Notes: generated from the letters alone by a model not told the origin. A stretch of 64,000 bases of DNA from Marinomonas aquimarina (GCF_900089755.1 NZ_FLOC01000013.1:56682-120681), one strand, 5' to 3'; counted from the stretch's first letter, positions 46,444 through 57,782 are shown. Program-made: numbers and translations.

Positions 46444-47457
46444 ATGAGTAAAAAAATTCTCATTTGTGATGACTCTGGCATCGCACGGAAGCAATTATCT
46501 CGTGTGTTGCCGAAGGCGTGGGATGCACAAGTTGAATTCGCAACAAACGGTCAGGAAGCACTTGATCACATCTTGTTGAATCATGTTGATGTCCTATTTC
46601 TGGACTTGAATATGCCGATCATGGATGGCTATCAAACCTTGGCAGCGTTACGTGCTGTGCCCAATGCACCGAAAGTGTTGGTCGTGTCCGGTGACATCCA
46701 AGCCCAAGCATTACAGCGGGTCAAAGAGCTAGGGGCACTCGACTTCCTCAAAAAACCAGTCGACGAAGACATTCTGCTACAGGCATTAACTCATTTTGAT
46801 TTGCTAGGAGATGACTCGAGCAGTACACACTTGGTCGTCGAAAGCAGTGCCGCCGATGACTTTTCGTTAAGTCAGTGTCTGCAAGAAGTGTCAAACATTG
46901 CCATGGGGCGAGCGGCCAGTGTGTTGGCGGATATGCTCAACGTGTTTGTTAAACTGCCGGTGCCGAAAGTGAATATCCTTGAAGTCAGTGAGCTGCAAAT
47001 GGCGCTGACTTATGGCTCGATGAATAACGAACGCTGTTCTGCCGTGACGCAAGGCTTTGTCGGTGCTGGGATTGCCATGGAAGCCTTGTTGATCTTCTCG
47101 GATTCTAGCTTTCCTGATATGGCCAAACTGCTCAATGTGACTGAGGACATTGACCGCAGCTTAGAGGTTGAGCTGCAAATGGACATTTCATCGGTGTTGA
47201 TTGGCCCGTTTATTAAGGCGTTAGGTGACCAGCTGAACATTGATTTCAGCTACAGCCATCCGGTGGTGCTGGGTCAGCACATTAAAGTCGCGGATCTGAT
47301 TAATGTGAAGCGAGCACAATGGAAGCGCACCCTCGCGGTTGAAATTGTCTATGAAGTTGATAATTACCAAATCAGTTGTGATTTGATGTTGTTGTTCACC
47401 GAAGATTCCCTCCCTGTTCTGGAAAATCTTTTGTCGTATTTGGTCGAGGATGATTGA
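46444..47457 (+). CDS. Response regulator with CheC-like phosphatase domain
   Basis: A 337-aa protein. Residues 1-118 are a receiver domain with D9, D10, phospho-acceptor D54 (LFLDLNMPIMDGY) and K104 (KKPVDE). A CheC-like domain follows (about 140-335): the first helix has LQEVSNIAMGRAASVLADML, keeping the E and N of the CheC active motif, but the second (LQMDISSVLIGPFI) lacks them. CheC proteins dephosphorylate CheY; fusion to a receiver suggests self-regulation or a phosphatase for another regulator. The ATG of the next gene overlaps or adjoins its stop. Confidence 0.85.
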   Translation: MSKKILICDDSGIARKQLSRVLPKAWDAQVEFATNGQEALDHILLNHVDVLFLDLNMPIMDGYQTLAALRAVPNAPKVLVVSGDIQAQALQRVKELGALDFLKKPVDEDILLQALTHFDLLGDDSSSTHLVVESSAADDFSLSQCLQEVSNIAMGRAASVLADMLNVFVKLPVPKVNILEVSELQMALTYGSMNNERCSAVTQGFVGAGIAMEALLIFSDSSFPDMAKLLNVTEDIDRSLEVELQMDISSVLIGPFIKALGDQLNIDFSYSHPVVLGQHIKVADLINVKRAQWKRTLAVEIVYEVDNYQISCDLMLLFTEDSLPVLENLLSYLVEDD

Positions 47458-47458
47458 G

Positions 47459-48415
47459 ATGATGCCACAAACAGAGATGACTGAGCTGCATTGGCTGTTT
47501 GATATGTTGCAGCATATCGATGTCGGCCTCGTGGTGGTCAATACAAAGTACGAAGTTGAGCTGTGGAATGGTTTTATGGAGAACCACTCTGGTGTGAGCT
47601 CGAGTAACGCGCGCAATTGCTCCTTATTCGATATTTTCCCAACCATCAACCAGTCTTGGTTACAGCATAAACTCGATAATGCGTTTGCATTACGTACCCC
47701 GATTTATATTTCTTGGGAGCAGCGTGCAAGCTTGTTTCCGTTTAAGTCTTATCGCTCCGTGACCAGCATTTCAGATACCATGTTTCAGAATGTTGTGATT
47801 CGCCCGATTAACAATGCCAATGGTAGCGTCGATCACTTGTGCTTGGTGGTGTATGACTTGACCGATGTGGCCGTCAACAAAGCTGCATTATCGGCCGCCA
47901 ACCGTAAACTGGATCAAATGAGTAAGACGGATGGACTGACTGAGTTAAATAACCGAGCCAGTTTAGATCGTGCCATTAAGCTCACGTTTGATTCGTTTGC
48001 CGTGGGCAACAGTGGACCGCATTGCTTGGTGATGGCAGACATTGACCACTTTAAGAATGTGAACGATACCTATGGCCATCCCGTTGGCGATATTGTATTG
48101 CAGGAAATGGCGAAGATTCTCTCGTCTGCTTCACGTCGCGGAGATTTCGTCGGTCGCTATGGTGGGGAAGAATTTAGTGTATTGCTGCTCAACACCACTA
48201 AAGAAGGGGCCAAGGTCTACTGCGAGAAAATTCGTCAGCAAGTCGAGCAGCGAGTGTTTAACAGTAATAAAGGCGACATCAAAATTACCGTGAGTCTTGG
48301 CTGTAGCGAACTAGGCAAGCAGCACAGCAGTATCGAGCAATGGATTGAGAGCGCCGATGGTGCCTTGTACCATGCTAAGCATAATGGCCGTAACCAAACG
48401 GTGATTGCGGACTGA
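47459..48415 (+). CDS. Diguanylate cyclase with N-terminal PAS-like domain
   Basis: A 318-aa cytoplasmic protein. The N-terminal PAS-like domain runs from LQHIDVGLVVVNTKYEVELWN to about 140. The GGDEF domain has DIDHFKNVNDTYGHPVGD and GGEEF at 235-239. The inhibitory site RRGD just before RYGGEEF is intact, so product inhibition is expected. ATG 47459 is preferred since GAGG lies 9 nt before it; ATG 47450 overlaps the regulator gene more. Coupled translation with the CheC-type regulator suggests that the receiver controls this cyclase or that both share one signal. Confidence 0.9.
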   Translation: MMPQTEMTELHWLFDMLQHIDVGLVVVNTKYEVELWNGFMENHSGVSSSNARNCSLFDIFPTINQSWLQHKLDNAFALRTPIYISWEQRASLFPFKSYRSVTSISDTMFQNVVIRPINNANGSVDHLCLVVYDLTDVAVNKAALSAANRKLDQMSKTDGLTELNNRASLDRAIKLTFDSFAVGNSGPHCLVMADIDHFKNVNDTYGHPVGDIVLQEMAKILSSASRRGDFVGRYGGEEFSVLLLNTTKEGAKVYCEKIRQQVEQRVFNSNKGDIKITVSLGCSELGKQHSSIEQWIESADGALYHAKHNGRNQTVIAD

Positions 48416-48445
48416 TAACTGTATTTAAAATGCTTCACAGCACAT

Positions 48446-48485
48446 AAAAAAGGCGCTAACAGCTCAGAGTGTTAGCGCCTTTTTT
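48446..48485. terminator. Bidirectional intrinsic terminator
   Basis: AAAAAAGGCGCTAAC pairs with GTTAGCGCCTTTTTT. It ends the cyclase transcript on the plus strand and the RimBK transcript on the minus strand. Confidence 0.93.
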
Positions 48486-48501
48486 AATGGCTTAGATGTC
48501 A

Positions 48502-49896
48502 TCAGGATGGCTGACGCAGCTTACCTAGCAGGCGCTTTTCCACGGCGGCAATCATCATCGAGGCGATGTCTTCGTTTGTTGCCGTTTCGATCCCTTGTAG
48601 ACCCGGAGAAGAGTTTACTTCTAATAGCAGCGGGCCATTGTTCGAGCGGATTAAGTCCACACCAGCGACTTTAAGGTTCATGGCTTTCGCGGCGCGAATG
48701 GCAATGCGCTTTTCTTCTGCGGTCACTTTGACAAGCTCGGCACGACCGCCTTGGTGAATGTTAGCGCGGAATTCCCCTGGTGCAGCGACACGCTGAATCG
48801 ACGCCACCACCTTGCCATCAATCACGAAGCAACGCAGGTCTTTACCGCTGGCTTCCTTAATAAACTCTTGTACCAAGATATTGGCATTAAGGCTCTTAAA
48901 GGCGTTGATAACAGACTCAGCGGCTTTTTTGGTTTCCGCCAACACCACGCCTTTACCCTGTGTACCTTCGAGTAATTTCACGATCAAGGGGGCGCCACCG
49001 ACCATGTTGATAAGGTCTGTGGTATCCAGTGGTGAGTTAGCAAAACCAGTGGTCGGAATCGCTAAACCATGTTCCAGCAGCAATTGCAGCGAGCGCAGTT
49101 TGTCACGGGATTGGGCGATTGCCGTTGAATCGTTTAAACAGAAAATACCGAGTGATTCAAATTGACGCAGTAAGGTGCAGGCATAGAACGTCATGCTCGG
49201 GCGAATGCGAGGAATCACGGCGTCTAAGTCATTCAAAATACGACCACCACGGTAGTGGATCTCTGGTGTGGTCGCATCCAATTTCATGTAGCAGTGGCGC
49301 ACGTTCAAAAACTGCATTTCGTGGCCCATGGCTTCACCCGCCTCAATGATGCGGCGGTTACTGTACAGATCAGGGTTGCTGGCTAAGACGCCGATGCGTA
49401 AGCCACCTTCACGGATTTCTGGGGTTTCATAAAGCTTGGCCAAGGTTTCTTGTGGGCGATCGCCGAAGATACAGCTGACTTGAGGGTCCACCAACAAACG
49501 GCCATTCATGGCTTCGCGACCTAGCAGCATGCGGAATCCCATACTGTCACGGTCTGTTAGGGTAAGTTCAACGTCCCAAGTGCGCTCGCCCAGTTGCAAT
49601 GGTACGCGAATCACGTAGCGTTTCTCGCGGTCACCGCTGGAGCTTTTGATAACCCGTTGATCAATGACTTCAGCTTCACAATAAACCACTACTTTGCGGC
49701 TGTCTTGGATAGGGTGTACTTCAAATGTGACCCACAGTTGCCCAGCGCGCTGGAACGATTGGATGTTTACGGCGTGTAAGGAAGATGTCTTAGCCCCTGA
49801 ATCCACCCGTGCTTTGATGGCAGGGATGTTCAAGGATGGGAAGGCACACCATTCGGCGTTACCAATCACTGACTTTTGGTCAAAAAAATCACTCAT
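48502..49896 (-). CDS. rimK: RimB-RimK fusion: retropepsin-like domain plus glutamate ligase
   Basis: A 464-aa fusion. The first ~150 residues are a PF05618-type (RimB) domain with the aspartic-protease-like motif [12 protein letters not shown] (31-42) and [16 protein letters not shown]. The rest is a RimK-type ATP-grasp ligase: [47 protein letters not shown] and [15 protein letters not shown]. RimK adds glutamates to the tail of ribosomal protein S6, and RimB is a protease that trims them in Pseudomonas. A single chain would unite the two. It stands alone and converges on the signalling block. Confidence 0.88.
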   Translation of the reverse strand: MSDFFDQKSVIGNAEWCAFPSLNIPAIKARVDSGAKTSSLHAVNIQSFQRAGQLWVTFEVHPIQDSRKVVVYCEAEVIDQRVIKSSSGDREKRYVIRVPLQLGERTWDVELTLTDRDSMGFRMLLGREAMNGRLLVDPQVSCIFGDRPQETLAKLYETPEIREGGLRIGVLASNPDLYSNRRIIEAGEAMGHEMQFLNVRHCYMKLDATTPEIHYRGGRILNDLDAVIPRIRPSMTFYACTLLRQFESLGIFCLNDSTAIAQSRDKLRSLQLLLEHGLAIPTTGFANSPLDTTDLINMVGGAPLIVKLLEGTQGKGVVLAETKKAAESVINAFKSLNANILVQEFIKEASGKDLRCFVIDGKVVASIQRVAAPGEFRANIHQGGRAELVKVTAEEKRIAIRAAKAMNLKVAGVDLIRSNNGPLLLEVNSSPGLQGIETATNEDIASMMIAAVEKRLLGKLRQPS

Positions 49897-50147
49897 AATG
49901 CGATGATCTCAATAAGACGAAATAACAAAAGGATATCGAACAAGGATAGTTCAAGTGAGCGATTTTGCTCGCGTTTATCCTAGCCGTAACAAGCTTGCGT
50001 TATAGCCTAAAGCGTGCCAATAAGTAAGTAATTTTTGGTATTCATTTGGGATTTTGTGATTTGAATGTTCAGCATTACGCCAAACTATTGTAATCGGGGC
50101 GTGAAGGGCTAATATGAGCCAATCAAAGAGAAAAATTGGAGCCATAA

Positions 50148-51065
50148 ATGGACGCTCAGCTGATACGCGAGCTTGAGGAATTGGGCGGTGAAATTCGCCC
50201 GAGCAGCCTTAGAGAATGCGATGAAATTATCATCGATCAGCCTAGCTACACGGCCCGCATTGCCTTGTGGGGTGGGCATTTGGTGAGCTTCGTTCCAACT
50301 GGACAAGCTGACCTCCTGTTCCAATCAGAGAACGAAGGGGCGCAAACCCGCTTTGGTCGTCGCCACTTCGGAGTACCCGTGTGTTGGCCGTGGTTTGGCG
50401 CCAACACAGAGGACGATGATTTACCGGCCCATGGCTTGGCACGCTACTTCCGTTGGCAATTGGTCGAGGTGGGACGTTTCAAGAATGGTGATGCCAAAAT
50501 CGTGATTCGTTTGGCTTCAGAAGACCATCCATTAATCGAAGAAATGTGGCCCCATGCGTTTGAACTGCGCCAAGTGTTCCGCTTAGGCGAAGGCTTCAGT
50601 ATTAATTTTTCTGCCGCCAATTTGTCGGACAAAGACATGTCCGTTTCTGAGGCGTTACACACTTACTTCCATATTGGCGATAACCAGACCGCTCAAGTGC
50701 ATGGCCTTGATGGGGTAACTTACGTCGACAAGTTTGATGAGGGCCAAGAGAAAACGCAAAAAGGCGTTGTGAGCCCTTGTGAGGAATTGGATCGTGTCTA
50801 CCTAGATGCGCCCGAACAAGTGGCATTGCATGACCCGATCCTAGGCCGTAAGTTGATTATCGAGTCCGAAGGGGCACGCTCAAAAGTATTATGGAACCCA
50901 GGTGAAGCATTGGCGAAGCTGCGTGCCGACATGGAGGAAGAGGACTATCGTCGCTTTGTCTGTATTGAGACGGCTAATGCCCTGTCGAATGCCTATAAAA
51001 TTAAAGCGGGGGAGATGCATCAGTTGCGCTTTACCGTTCATGTGGCGTCACTAGAGCAAGCCTAA
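50148..51065 (+). CDS. D-hexose-6-phosphate mutarotase (YeaD family)
   Basis: A 305-aa aldose-1-epimerase-fold protein. RRHFGVPVCWPWFGAN and the HTYFHIGD segment (near 180-187) match the YeaD/glucose-6-phosphate 1-epimerase family. It interconverts the alpha and beta anomers of hexose 6-phosphates. It is a single gene with a terminator close behind, and 251 nt separate it from the divergent rimK gene. Confidence 0.93.
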   Translation: MDAQLIRELEELGGEIRPSSLRECDEIIIDQPSYTARIALWGGHLVSFVPTGQADLLFQSENEGAQTRFGRRHFGVPVCWPWFGANTEDDDLPAHGLARYFRWQLVEVGRFKNGDAKIVIRLASEDHPLIEEMWPHAFELRQVFRLGEGFSINFSAANLSDKDMSVSEALHTYFHIGDNQTAQVHGLDGVTYVDKFDEGQEKTQKGVVSPCEELDRVYLDAPEQVALHDPILGRKLIIESEGARSKVLWNPGEALAKLRADMEEEDYRRFVCIETANALSNAYKIKAGEMHQLRFTVHVASLEQA

Positions 51066-51088
51066 GCTCTGCTCTCATCCCCTACACG

Positions 51089-51128
51089 AAAAAGCCCAGC
51101 GCTCTTACAGAGCCGCTGGGCTTTTTTT
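51089..51128. terminator. Intrinsic terminator, probably bidirectional
   Basis: AAAAAGCCCAGC pairs with GCTGGGCTTTTTT, and the inner GCTCT/AGAGC extend the stem with one bulged C. It ends the mutarotase gene and lies just beyond the crc stop on the other strand. Confidence 0.93.
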
Positions 51129-51145
51129 ATCGCTGACTTAGAGGC

Positions 51146-51922
51146 TTAATCCAAGTCGTATTCCATGATCAAAGGCGCGTGATCAGAGAAACGCTGACCT
51201 TTATAAACGCTGCCGCCTTGAATGATGTGCTTTAGGCCCGGGGTGGCTATTTGGTAATCCAAACGACCGCCTTCGTCCAGTTTCCAAGCGCGCTCGTAAT
51301 CTGGCCACCAAGTATATTGCTTATCTTGTTTGTTGGCCTGACGGAAAGCATCAATGTATTCGTGATCGTTGAAGATTTCATTAATCCACTTACGCTCTTC
51401 TGGCAAGAAACCAGAATTACGTTGATTGACGAACCAGCTGCTCACATCGATCGGCGAACGTGCCACATTGGTGGTGCCACAGAAAATAAACTCGCGACGT
51501 TTACGGCGGGTTTTAATCAAGTGATTCTTAAACCCTTCCATAAAGCGGTACTTATGTTCCTGTAGCGCTTCTTCATGGTTGGAGCCGTGTGGCGTTAAGA
51601 AGGAGCCGATGCTGACCTTGTCGAAGTCGGCTTGAATAAAGCGGCCTTCGAAGTCGCATTCTGGGAAGCCCATGCCTGTCATAATGGCTTTCGGCATGGC
51701 TTTACAATAAATGGCTACCCCTGCTTCGTCTGGGTTTTCCATCGAATCAAAGAAGTAGGCATTAAATTCTGGAGGGAAGAATACGCTGTCATTTAGGCTG
51801 CGTTCATCTGCTTGTAAATCTTGCAGACACACTACATCTGGGTCTTGGCGCACCATCCACTCAAAGAAGCCACGTTCCGCAGCTTGTTTTATACCGTTTA
51901 CATTAAGGCTGATGACCTTCAT
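51146..51922 (-). CDS. crc: Crc-type catabolite repression protein (ExoIII fold)
   Basis: A 258-aa exonuclease III-fold protein next to and divergent from pyrE, the place of crc in Pseudomonas. Compared with ExoIII, the metal Glu of LQETK is Asp in CLQDLQ (D35), and the catalytic GDxN is GTTN (149-152), so Asp is Thr at 150. SDHAP (246-250) remains, as does N7. The [11 protein letters not shown] stretch (139-149) matches Crc. Crc has no nuclease activity and works with Hfq to repress mRNA translation. This copy looks like an intermediate between a nuclease and Crc, so a residual nuclease role is not excluded. Confidence 0.85.
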   Translation of the reverse strand: MKVISLNVNGIKQAAERGFFEWMVRQDPDVVCLQDLQADERSLNDSVFFPPEFNAYFFDSMENPDEAGVAIYCKAMPKAIMTGMGFPECDFEGRFIQADFDKVSIGSFLTPHGSNHEEALQEHKYRFMEGFKNHLIKTRRKRREFIFCGTTNVARSPIDVSSWFVNQRNSGFLPEERKWINEIFNDHEYIDAFRQANKQDKQYTWWPDYERAWKLDEGGRLDYQIATPGLKHIIQGGSVYKGQRFSDHAPLIMEYDLD

Positions 51923-52039
51923 TTCTGGTCCCTACAATTCCTAGCCGTGTGTTATATTAGCGCCCATACTTTGTCAGGAAAGCATATTTTGCTGACAAGA
52001 GGCAATTTGTTTGTAGTTTTTCATCTTTCTGGAGTCGGC

Positions 52040-52687
52040 ATGAAACCTTACCAAAGAGAATTTATTGAGTTCGCCATAGAGCAAAATGTTTTGCGTTTTG
52101 GCGAGTTCACACTTAAATCGGGTCGTGTGAGCCCTTATTTTTTCAACGCAGGCCTATTTAGCACTGGGCAAGCGTTGGCTAAGTTAGGCCGCTTTTACGC
52201 TGCAGCCTTGGTCGAAGCAGGTGTGTCATTCGACGTTCTTTTTGGCCCTGCTTACAAAGGTATTCCATTGGCGACGACCACAGCCGTAGCTCTGTTTGAT
52301 CACCATGATATTGATACACCGTACGTGTTTAACCGCAAAGAAGCAAAAGATCACGGTGAAGGCGGTACGCTAGTAGGGGCTCCTCTAGAAGGCAACATCA
52401 TGATCATCGACGACGTGATCACCGCGGGCACAGCGATTCGCGAGGTGATGGACATCATCAACCATGCGGGTGCGACCCCAGCAGGCGTTTTGATTGCACT
52501 TAACCGCCAAGAGCGTGGTCGTGCTGAACTGTCTGCGATTCAAGAAGTTGAGCGTGACTTCAACATGCCAGTGGTGAGCATTGTGTCACTGAATGACATC
52601 ATGACTTACCTTTCTGAGCAGGACTCACCTGAGTTTGCACAGCATCTAGAAGCCGTTAAAGCTTACCGCGATCAATACGGCGTATAG
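52040..52687 (+). CDS. pyrE: Orotate phosphoribosyltransferase
   Basis: A 215-aa enzyme that converts orotate and PRPP to OMP. The PRPP motif [17 protein letters not shown] and the substrate segment [18 protein letters not shown] are complete, and [13 protein letters not shown] is the flexible catalytic loop. The start is ATG 52040 (GGAG at 52031-52034); in-frame codons upstream run over the crc promoter and are not coding. It converges on slmA; the 17-nt space and the slmA stop form part of a GC-rich hairpin. Confidence 0.97.
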   Translation: MKPYQREFIEFAIEQNVLRFGEFTLKSGRVSPYFFNAGLFSTGQALAKLGRFYAAALVEAGVSFDVLFGPAYKGIPLATTTAVALFDHHDIDTPYVFNRKEAKDHGEGGTLVGAPLEGNIMIIDDVITAGTAIREVMDIINHAGATPAGVLIALNRQERGRAELSAIQEVERDFNMPVVSIVSLNDIMTYLSEQDSPEFAQHLEAVKAYRDQYGV

Positions 52688-52704
52688 TTAACGGCTGGCC
52701 GCGC

Positions 52705-53301
52705 TTAGGCGTGGCCGACCATTAATGTTGGAGCGATGACTTGCCATTGCTCCTGCCAATTTTGTAATGGCTTAGTTTTGTACTCGGTTCTTACATATTG
52801 GCGAATTTTCCCTTCTAGTAACGCCAATAGGTAATTCGCGCAGGCCGTTGTCCCCATCACTGGACGTAATGACTGCTTCAGCTCCGCTTCTCGGATAATC
52901 TGACGCAGTTGTGTTTCAATGCGGTCAAACAGCTGCGCAATGCGCACGCGTAAGCGTTCGGTTTCACCCGCTAAGGCATCTGCCGTCAGCAAACGACACA
53001 TGCCGGGGTTTTGTTCTGCAAAACTCAAGGTTAAGAACAGAATCATTTCCAAGCGCAGGTTGATATCGTTTTCGTCCTGAACGATACGATTAATACGTGT
53101 AAACAGGGTTTCCTCGATAAACTCGATTAACCCTTCAAACATTTTCGCCTTGCTTGGAAAGTGGCGGTATAGAGCTGCCTCTGATACGCCCACTTCTTTC
53201 GCCAAGGCGGCAGTAGTGATACGCGCTCCAGGGCTGCTTTCCAGCATGCCTGCAAGAGCTTGTAATATTTCCGTGCGTCGATCGCTTTTTTTAGTCGTCA
53301 T
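52705..53301 (-). CDS. slmA: SlmA, nucleoid occlusion factor
   Basis: A 198-aa TetR-fold DNA-binding protein. The HTH is ITTAALAKEVGVSEAALYRHFPSKAKMFEGLI (about 27-58). The length and the GKIRQYVRTEYKTKP segment near the C-terminus match SlmA. It binds chromosomal SBS sites and blocks FtsZ rings over the nucleoid. The pyrE-slmA-dut-coaBC order of enterics supports it, though argB has entered between slmA and dut. Confidence 0.95.
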   Translation of the reverse strand: MTTKKSDRRTEILQALAGMLESSPGARITTAALAKEVGVSEAALYRHFPSKAKMFEGLIEFIEETLFTRINRIVQDENDINLRLEMILFLTLSFAEQNPGMCRLLTADALAGETERLRVRIAQLFDRIETQLRQIIREAELKQSLRPVMGTTACANYLLALLEGKIRQYVRTEYKTKPLQNWQEQWQVIAPTLMVGHA

Positions 53302-53343
53302 ATCAATACAGCCTATCGCTTAATCATTAGTGTTGTTTGCGAG

Positions 53344-54568
<1,225 letters not shown>

Positions 54569-55039
54569 TTATTTGGTGCCGGTTGAGCCAAAGCCGCCGA
54601 CGCCACGATCGCTGGCAGCGAAGTCCTCAACGATGTTGAATTCAGCTTGTACCACTGGCAGTAGTACTAGCTGAGCCACACGCTCGCCTGGTTCAATAGT
54701 GAAGGTCGTTTGGCCACGGTTCCAGCAAGAGACCATTAGCTCACCTTGGTAGTCCGAATCGATCAAGCCCACTAAATTACCCAGTACGATGCCGTGTTTA
54801 TGGCCCAAACCTGAGCGTGGCAGGATCGTTGCCGCTAGATTAGGATCTTCGATGTAAATCGCAAGACCCGTCGGTAGCAAAGTCGTTTGGCCTGGCTCCA
54901 GCACGATGGCTTCGTCTAGACAGGCACGTAGATCAAGGCCTGCAGAGCCTTCTGTGGCGTACGCTGGCAAAGGCAGTTCGTTACCGATTTTGGGGCTTAG
55001 GATTTTCAGTTGAATAGGGTGTTTCATTGTTTCACTCAT
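54569..55039 (-). CDS. dut: Deoxyuridine 5'-triphosphate nucleotidohydrolase
   Basis: A 156-aa trimeric dUTPase that makes dUMP and keeps uracil out of DNA. The five motifs are seen: [16 protein letters not shown] [49 protein letters not shown] and the C-terminal [10 protein letters not shown]. Its ATG overlaps the coaBC stop in ATGA, so the two are translationally coupled. Confidence 0.97.
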   Translation of the reverse strand: MSETMKHPIQLKILSPKIGNELPLPAYATEGSAGLDLRACLDEAIVLEPGQTTLLPTGLAIYIEDPNLAATILPRSGLGHKHGIVLGNLVGLIDSDYQGELMVSCWNRGQTTFTIEPGERVAQLVLLPVVQAEFNIVEDFAASDRGVGGFGSTGTK

Positions 55040-56256
55040 GACTGTGTGGATTGGTATTGAGTAATCAGCTCGACCAGCTCAACGGCTAGGGCTGCTTTGG
55101 CCTCTTTTGGCGGAGTCCATTGTTGGTCTTTGGATAGCACAGTGACTTGGTTTTCATCGTTGTTAAAACCAATGTCCGTGCGCGAGACATCGTTGGCGAT
55201 GATCAGGTCTAAACCTTTGCGCTGCAGTTTACTTTTCGCGTAAGCAATTACATCTTGGGTTTCCGCGGCAAAGCCGACCATACATTTTGCGGCATTCTCT
55301 TGGCTCAGCGTCGCAATCACATCTGGGTTTTTCACCAGCGTTAATTGCATTTCATCGCTGTCGCCGGTTTTCTTCATTTTCTGTGCCGCGATGTCTTTCA
55401 TACGAAAGTCGGCCACGGCGGCGGCACCGATAAACACATCGGCAGGCGTGGCCATGGCATCACGGCAAGCGGCTAGCATGTCTTCAGCGCTTTTAATGGC
55501 AAGACGCTGCACACCTTGTGGGGCATCCAAATTGGTGGGGCCGCTCACTAGGGTGACTTTCGCACCGCGTGCTTGTGCGGCGGCGGCGAGGGCATAGCCC
55601 ATTTTGCCAGAGCTATGATTGCTGATATAGCGTACTGGGTCGATGGCTTCCATCGTTGGACCTGCGGTAATGACCCAATGCTGACCCACTAAGTCTTGTA
55701 TCGCAGGCATTAGGGCTTGTTGGATACGGGCAAAAATGCTGTCTGGCTCTTCCATGCGACCAGGGCCCATATCGCCACAGGCTTGAATGCCAGAGGCTGG
55801 ACCATGGAGTAATACACCGCGTTGCGCTAACAACTCGGCATTGGCTTGTGTTGCTGGATGGCGCCACATAGCTTGATTCATTGCGGGCGCGAGCAGTACC
55901 TCGGCATCCGTGGCTAAGCAAAGCGTTGTCAGCAAGTCATTGGCCATGCCTTGGCTGTAACGTGCCATAAAATCTGCCGAAGCGGGGGCGACCACGATTA
56001 GATCGGCCCACTTCGCCAGCTCGATATGGCCCATGCCCAATTCTGCGCTAGGGTCTAATAGTGTGCTGCGCACCGGGTGTCCTGAAATCGCCTGTAAAGT
56101 CATCTCGGTGACAAAGGCTTTGGCGCCTTCTGTTAATACCACTTGAACCTCGGCCCCGGCTTTGGTGAGCAGACGGATCAATTCAATGGTTTTATAAGCG
56201 GCGATACCACCGGTAATCCCCACGAGAATCTGTTTGTTCGCAAGACTGGACATCAT
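55036..56256 (-). CDS. coaBC: CoaBC, bifunctional phosphopantothenoylcysteine synthetase/decarboxylase
   Basis: A 406-aa fusion of two coenzyme A enzymes. The N-terminal flavoprotein decarboxylase has [13 protein letters not shown], the FMN/substrate segment [22 protein letters not shown] and the catalytic PAMN. The C-terminal synthetase has [26 protein letters not shown] and AAAVADFR. It is followed by dut in overlap and is next to the divergent radC. M1 or M2 may be the start. Confidence 0.97.
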   Translation of the reverse strand: MMSSLANKQILVGITGGIAAYKTIELIRLLTKAGAEVQVVLTEGAKAFVTEMTLQAISGHPVRSTLLDPSAELGMGHIELAKWADLIVVAPASADFMARYSQGMANDLLTTLCLATDAEVLLAPAMNQAMWRHPATQANAELLAQRGVLLHGPASGIQACGDMGPGRMEEPDSIFARIQQALMPAIQDLVGQHWVITAGPTMEAIDPVRYISNHSSGKMGYALAAAAQARGAKVTLVSGPTNLDAPQGVQRLAIKSAEDMLAACRDAMATPADVFIGAAAVADFRMKDIAAQKMKKTGDSDEMQLTLVKNPDVIATLSQENAAKCMVGFAAETQDVIAYAKSKLQRKGLDLIIANDVSRTDIGFNNDENQVTVLSKDQQWTPPKEAKAALAVELVELITQYQSTQS

Positions 56257-56365
56257 TCGTTTCTTATCTCAAAGTGGCAGACAACGCTGAACATGATGAA
56301 GCACAGGAAGTGTCAGCATATTAGCGACTAGAATGCGCAAAGAGTACCACAAGGAGGTGACTATT

Positions 56366-57040
56366 ATGAGCATAAAACAGTGGCCCGAGGCCGAACGCCC
56401 ACGGGAAAAATTAATGCATCAAGGAGCTCATGCCTTAAGTGATGCAGAGTTACTGGCGATTTTTCTAAGAACCGGGACCCAAGGCATCAGTGCGGTGGAA
56501 TTAGCCCGCCGAGTGTTACATCAATTTGGCGGCCTGCGAGCTTTGCTATCTGCTTCGCGGGAAGAGTTTTGCCAAGGTTTTGGGCTGGGCGATGCCAAAT
56601 ACACGCAACTGCAAGCCGTGTTAGAAATGTCCAAGCGGCATCTACAGGAGCAACTGACCCGCGATACCATCTTTAATAGCGCCGAAGCCGTGCGTACCTA
56701 TTTATCGACCCAGTTACGTCATTCGCAACGGGAAATCTTCGCGGTGTTGTTCTTAGACTCGCAACATCGACTGATTCGTTACCAAGAACTCTTTATGGGC
56801 ACCATCGACAGTGCCGCCGTGTACCCAAGAGAAGTGGTCAAAGCCGCGTTGACTCATAATGCCGCAGCGGTGATCTTGGCTCACAATCATCCCTCGGGCG
56901 TATCTGAGCCAAGCCAAGCGGATATCAATATCACCGAACGCATCCGCAAAGCGTTAGATCTCATAGATGTGCGCTTGCTGGATCATTTTATCGTAGGGGA
57001 TAGTCGGCCCTTGTCGTTGGCAGAGCGAGGTTTAGTCTAA
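56366..57040 (+). CDS. radC: RadC family protein (JAMM/MPN+ fold)
   Basis: A 224-aa protein with an N-terminal HhH-like part ([18 protein letters not shown]) and a JAMM metallo-domain with AHNHPSG, SEPSQAD and the upstream Glu in MGTIDSA. The zinc site is therefore complete. The family was named for a repair mutation that was later assigned to another gene; the function is unknown. The perfect AAGGAGG ribosome site fixes the start at 56366. Its place before rpmB is conserved in gammaproteobacteria. Confidence 0.94.
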   Translation: MSIKQWPEAERPREKLMHQGAHALSDAELLAIFLRTGTQGISAVELARRVLHQFGGLRALLSASREEFCQGFGLGDAKYTQLQAVLEMSKRHLQEQLTRDTIFNSAEAVRTYLSTQLRHSQREIFAVLFLDSQHRLIRYQELFMGTIDSAAVYPREVVKAALTHNAAAVILAHNHPSGVSEPSQADINITERIRKALDLIDVRLLDHFIVGDSRPLSLAERGLV

Positions 57041-57342
57041 ATTCCTTGATGAAAAGTTTTCCAGATATTTGATTTACGCAGACGCGTCGGTGTCGAGGGA
57101 CGAGACGAGACAGGCGCAAGTAAATTGAATGCTGGAAAGCTTCGCGTGAGGATATAATTGATCAATTTTTTAACAAATCATTTGCTGTTTACAGGGGACT
57201 GTGGGAGAATTCGCGCCGCTATATCCTCGGTACGGGATTTTGTGGCCCCCGCGTTCACTGCAAAGTGTTCCAGAGTGACCCACGCTCCGCCTGAGGAAGT
57301 GCAAACTTCCAATAATCTTCGGATAGCATAAGGTATTTAATT
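57041..57342 (+). other. Upstream region of rpmB
   Basis: 302 nt without a gene. It is likely the promoter and 5' leader of rpmB-rpmG. GTTCACT (near 57252) and AGTGACC (near 57274) could form a hairpin, and a second GC-rich stretch lies around 57205-57250. No canonical promoter was picked with confidence. Confidence 0.5.
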
Positions 57343-57579
57343 ATGTCTCGCGTATGTCAAGTTACTGGGAAGCGTCCTATTACAGGTAACAACGTTTCTC
57401 ACTCAAAGCGTCACACTAAGCGTCGCTTTCTTCCTAACCTTCACTGGCACCGTTTTTGGGTAGAAAGTGAAAGCCGTTACGTTCGTCTTCGTGTATCTTC
57501 TAAAGGTATGCGTATCATCGATAAAAAAGGCATCGATTCAGTTCTTACTGAAATGCGTGCCCGTGGCGAAAAAGTATAA
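57343..57579 (+). CDS. rpmB: 50S ribosomal protein L28
   Basis: A 78-aa large-subunit protein starting [29 protein letters not shown], as in E. coli. It is basic throughout and lies 12 nt before rpmG. In enterics the pair is co-transcribed, and this spacing fits. Confidence 0.98.
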   Translation: MSRVCQVTGKRPITGNNVSHSKRHTKRRFLPNLHWHRFWVESESRYVRLRVSSKGMRIIDKKGIDSVLTEMRARGEKV

Positions 57580-57591
57580 GGAATCTGAATC

Positions 57592-57762
57592 ATGGCTTCT
57601 AAAGGCGCTCGCGATCTAATCCGCATGGTATCTTCTGCAGGTACTGGTCACTTCTACACAACTGACAAGAACAAACGTAACACTCCAGACAAACTGGAAA
57701 TGAAAAAGTTTGATCCAGTTGTTCGTAAGCACGTGATGTACAAAGAAGCAAAAATCAAATAA
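57592..57762 (+). CDS. rpmG: 50S ribosomal protein L33 (zinc-free form)
   Basis: A 56-residue protein, [20 protein letters not shown]..., too short to stand out in a simple gene scan. It lacks the CxxC motifs of zinc-binding L33, so it is the C- form. GGAATC precedes the ATG. It ends in [11 protein letters not shown] and is followed by a terminator. Confidence 0.97.
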   Translation: MASKGARDLIRMVSSAGTGHFYTTDKNKRNTPDKLEMKKFDPVVRKHVMYKEAKIK

Positions 57763-57782
57763 TTTTTGCTTTCTTGTAAACG

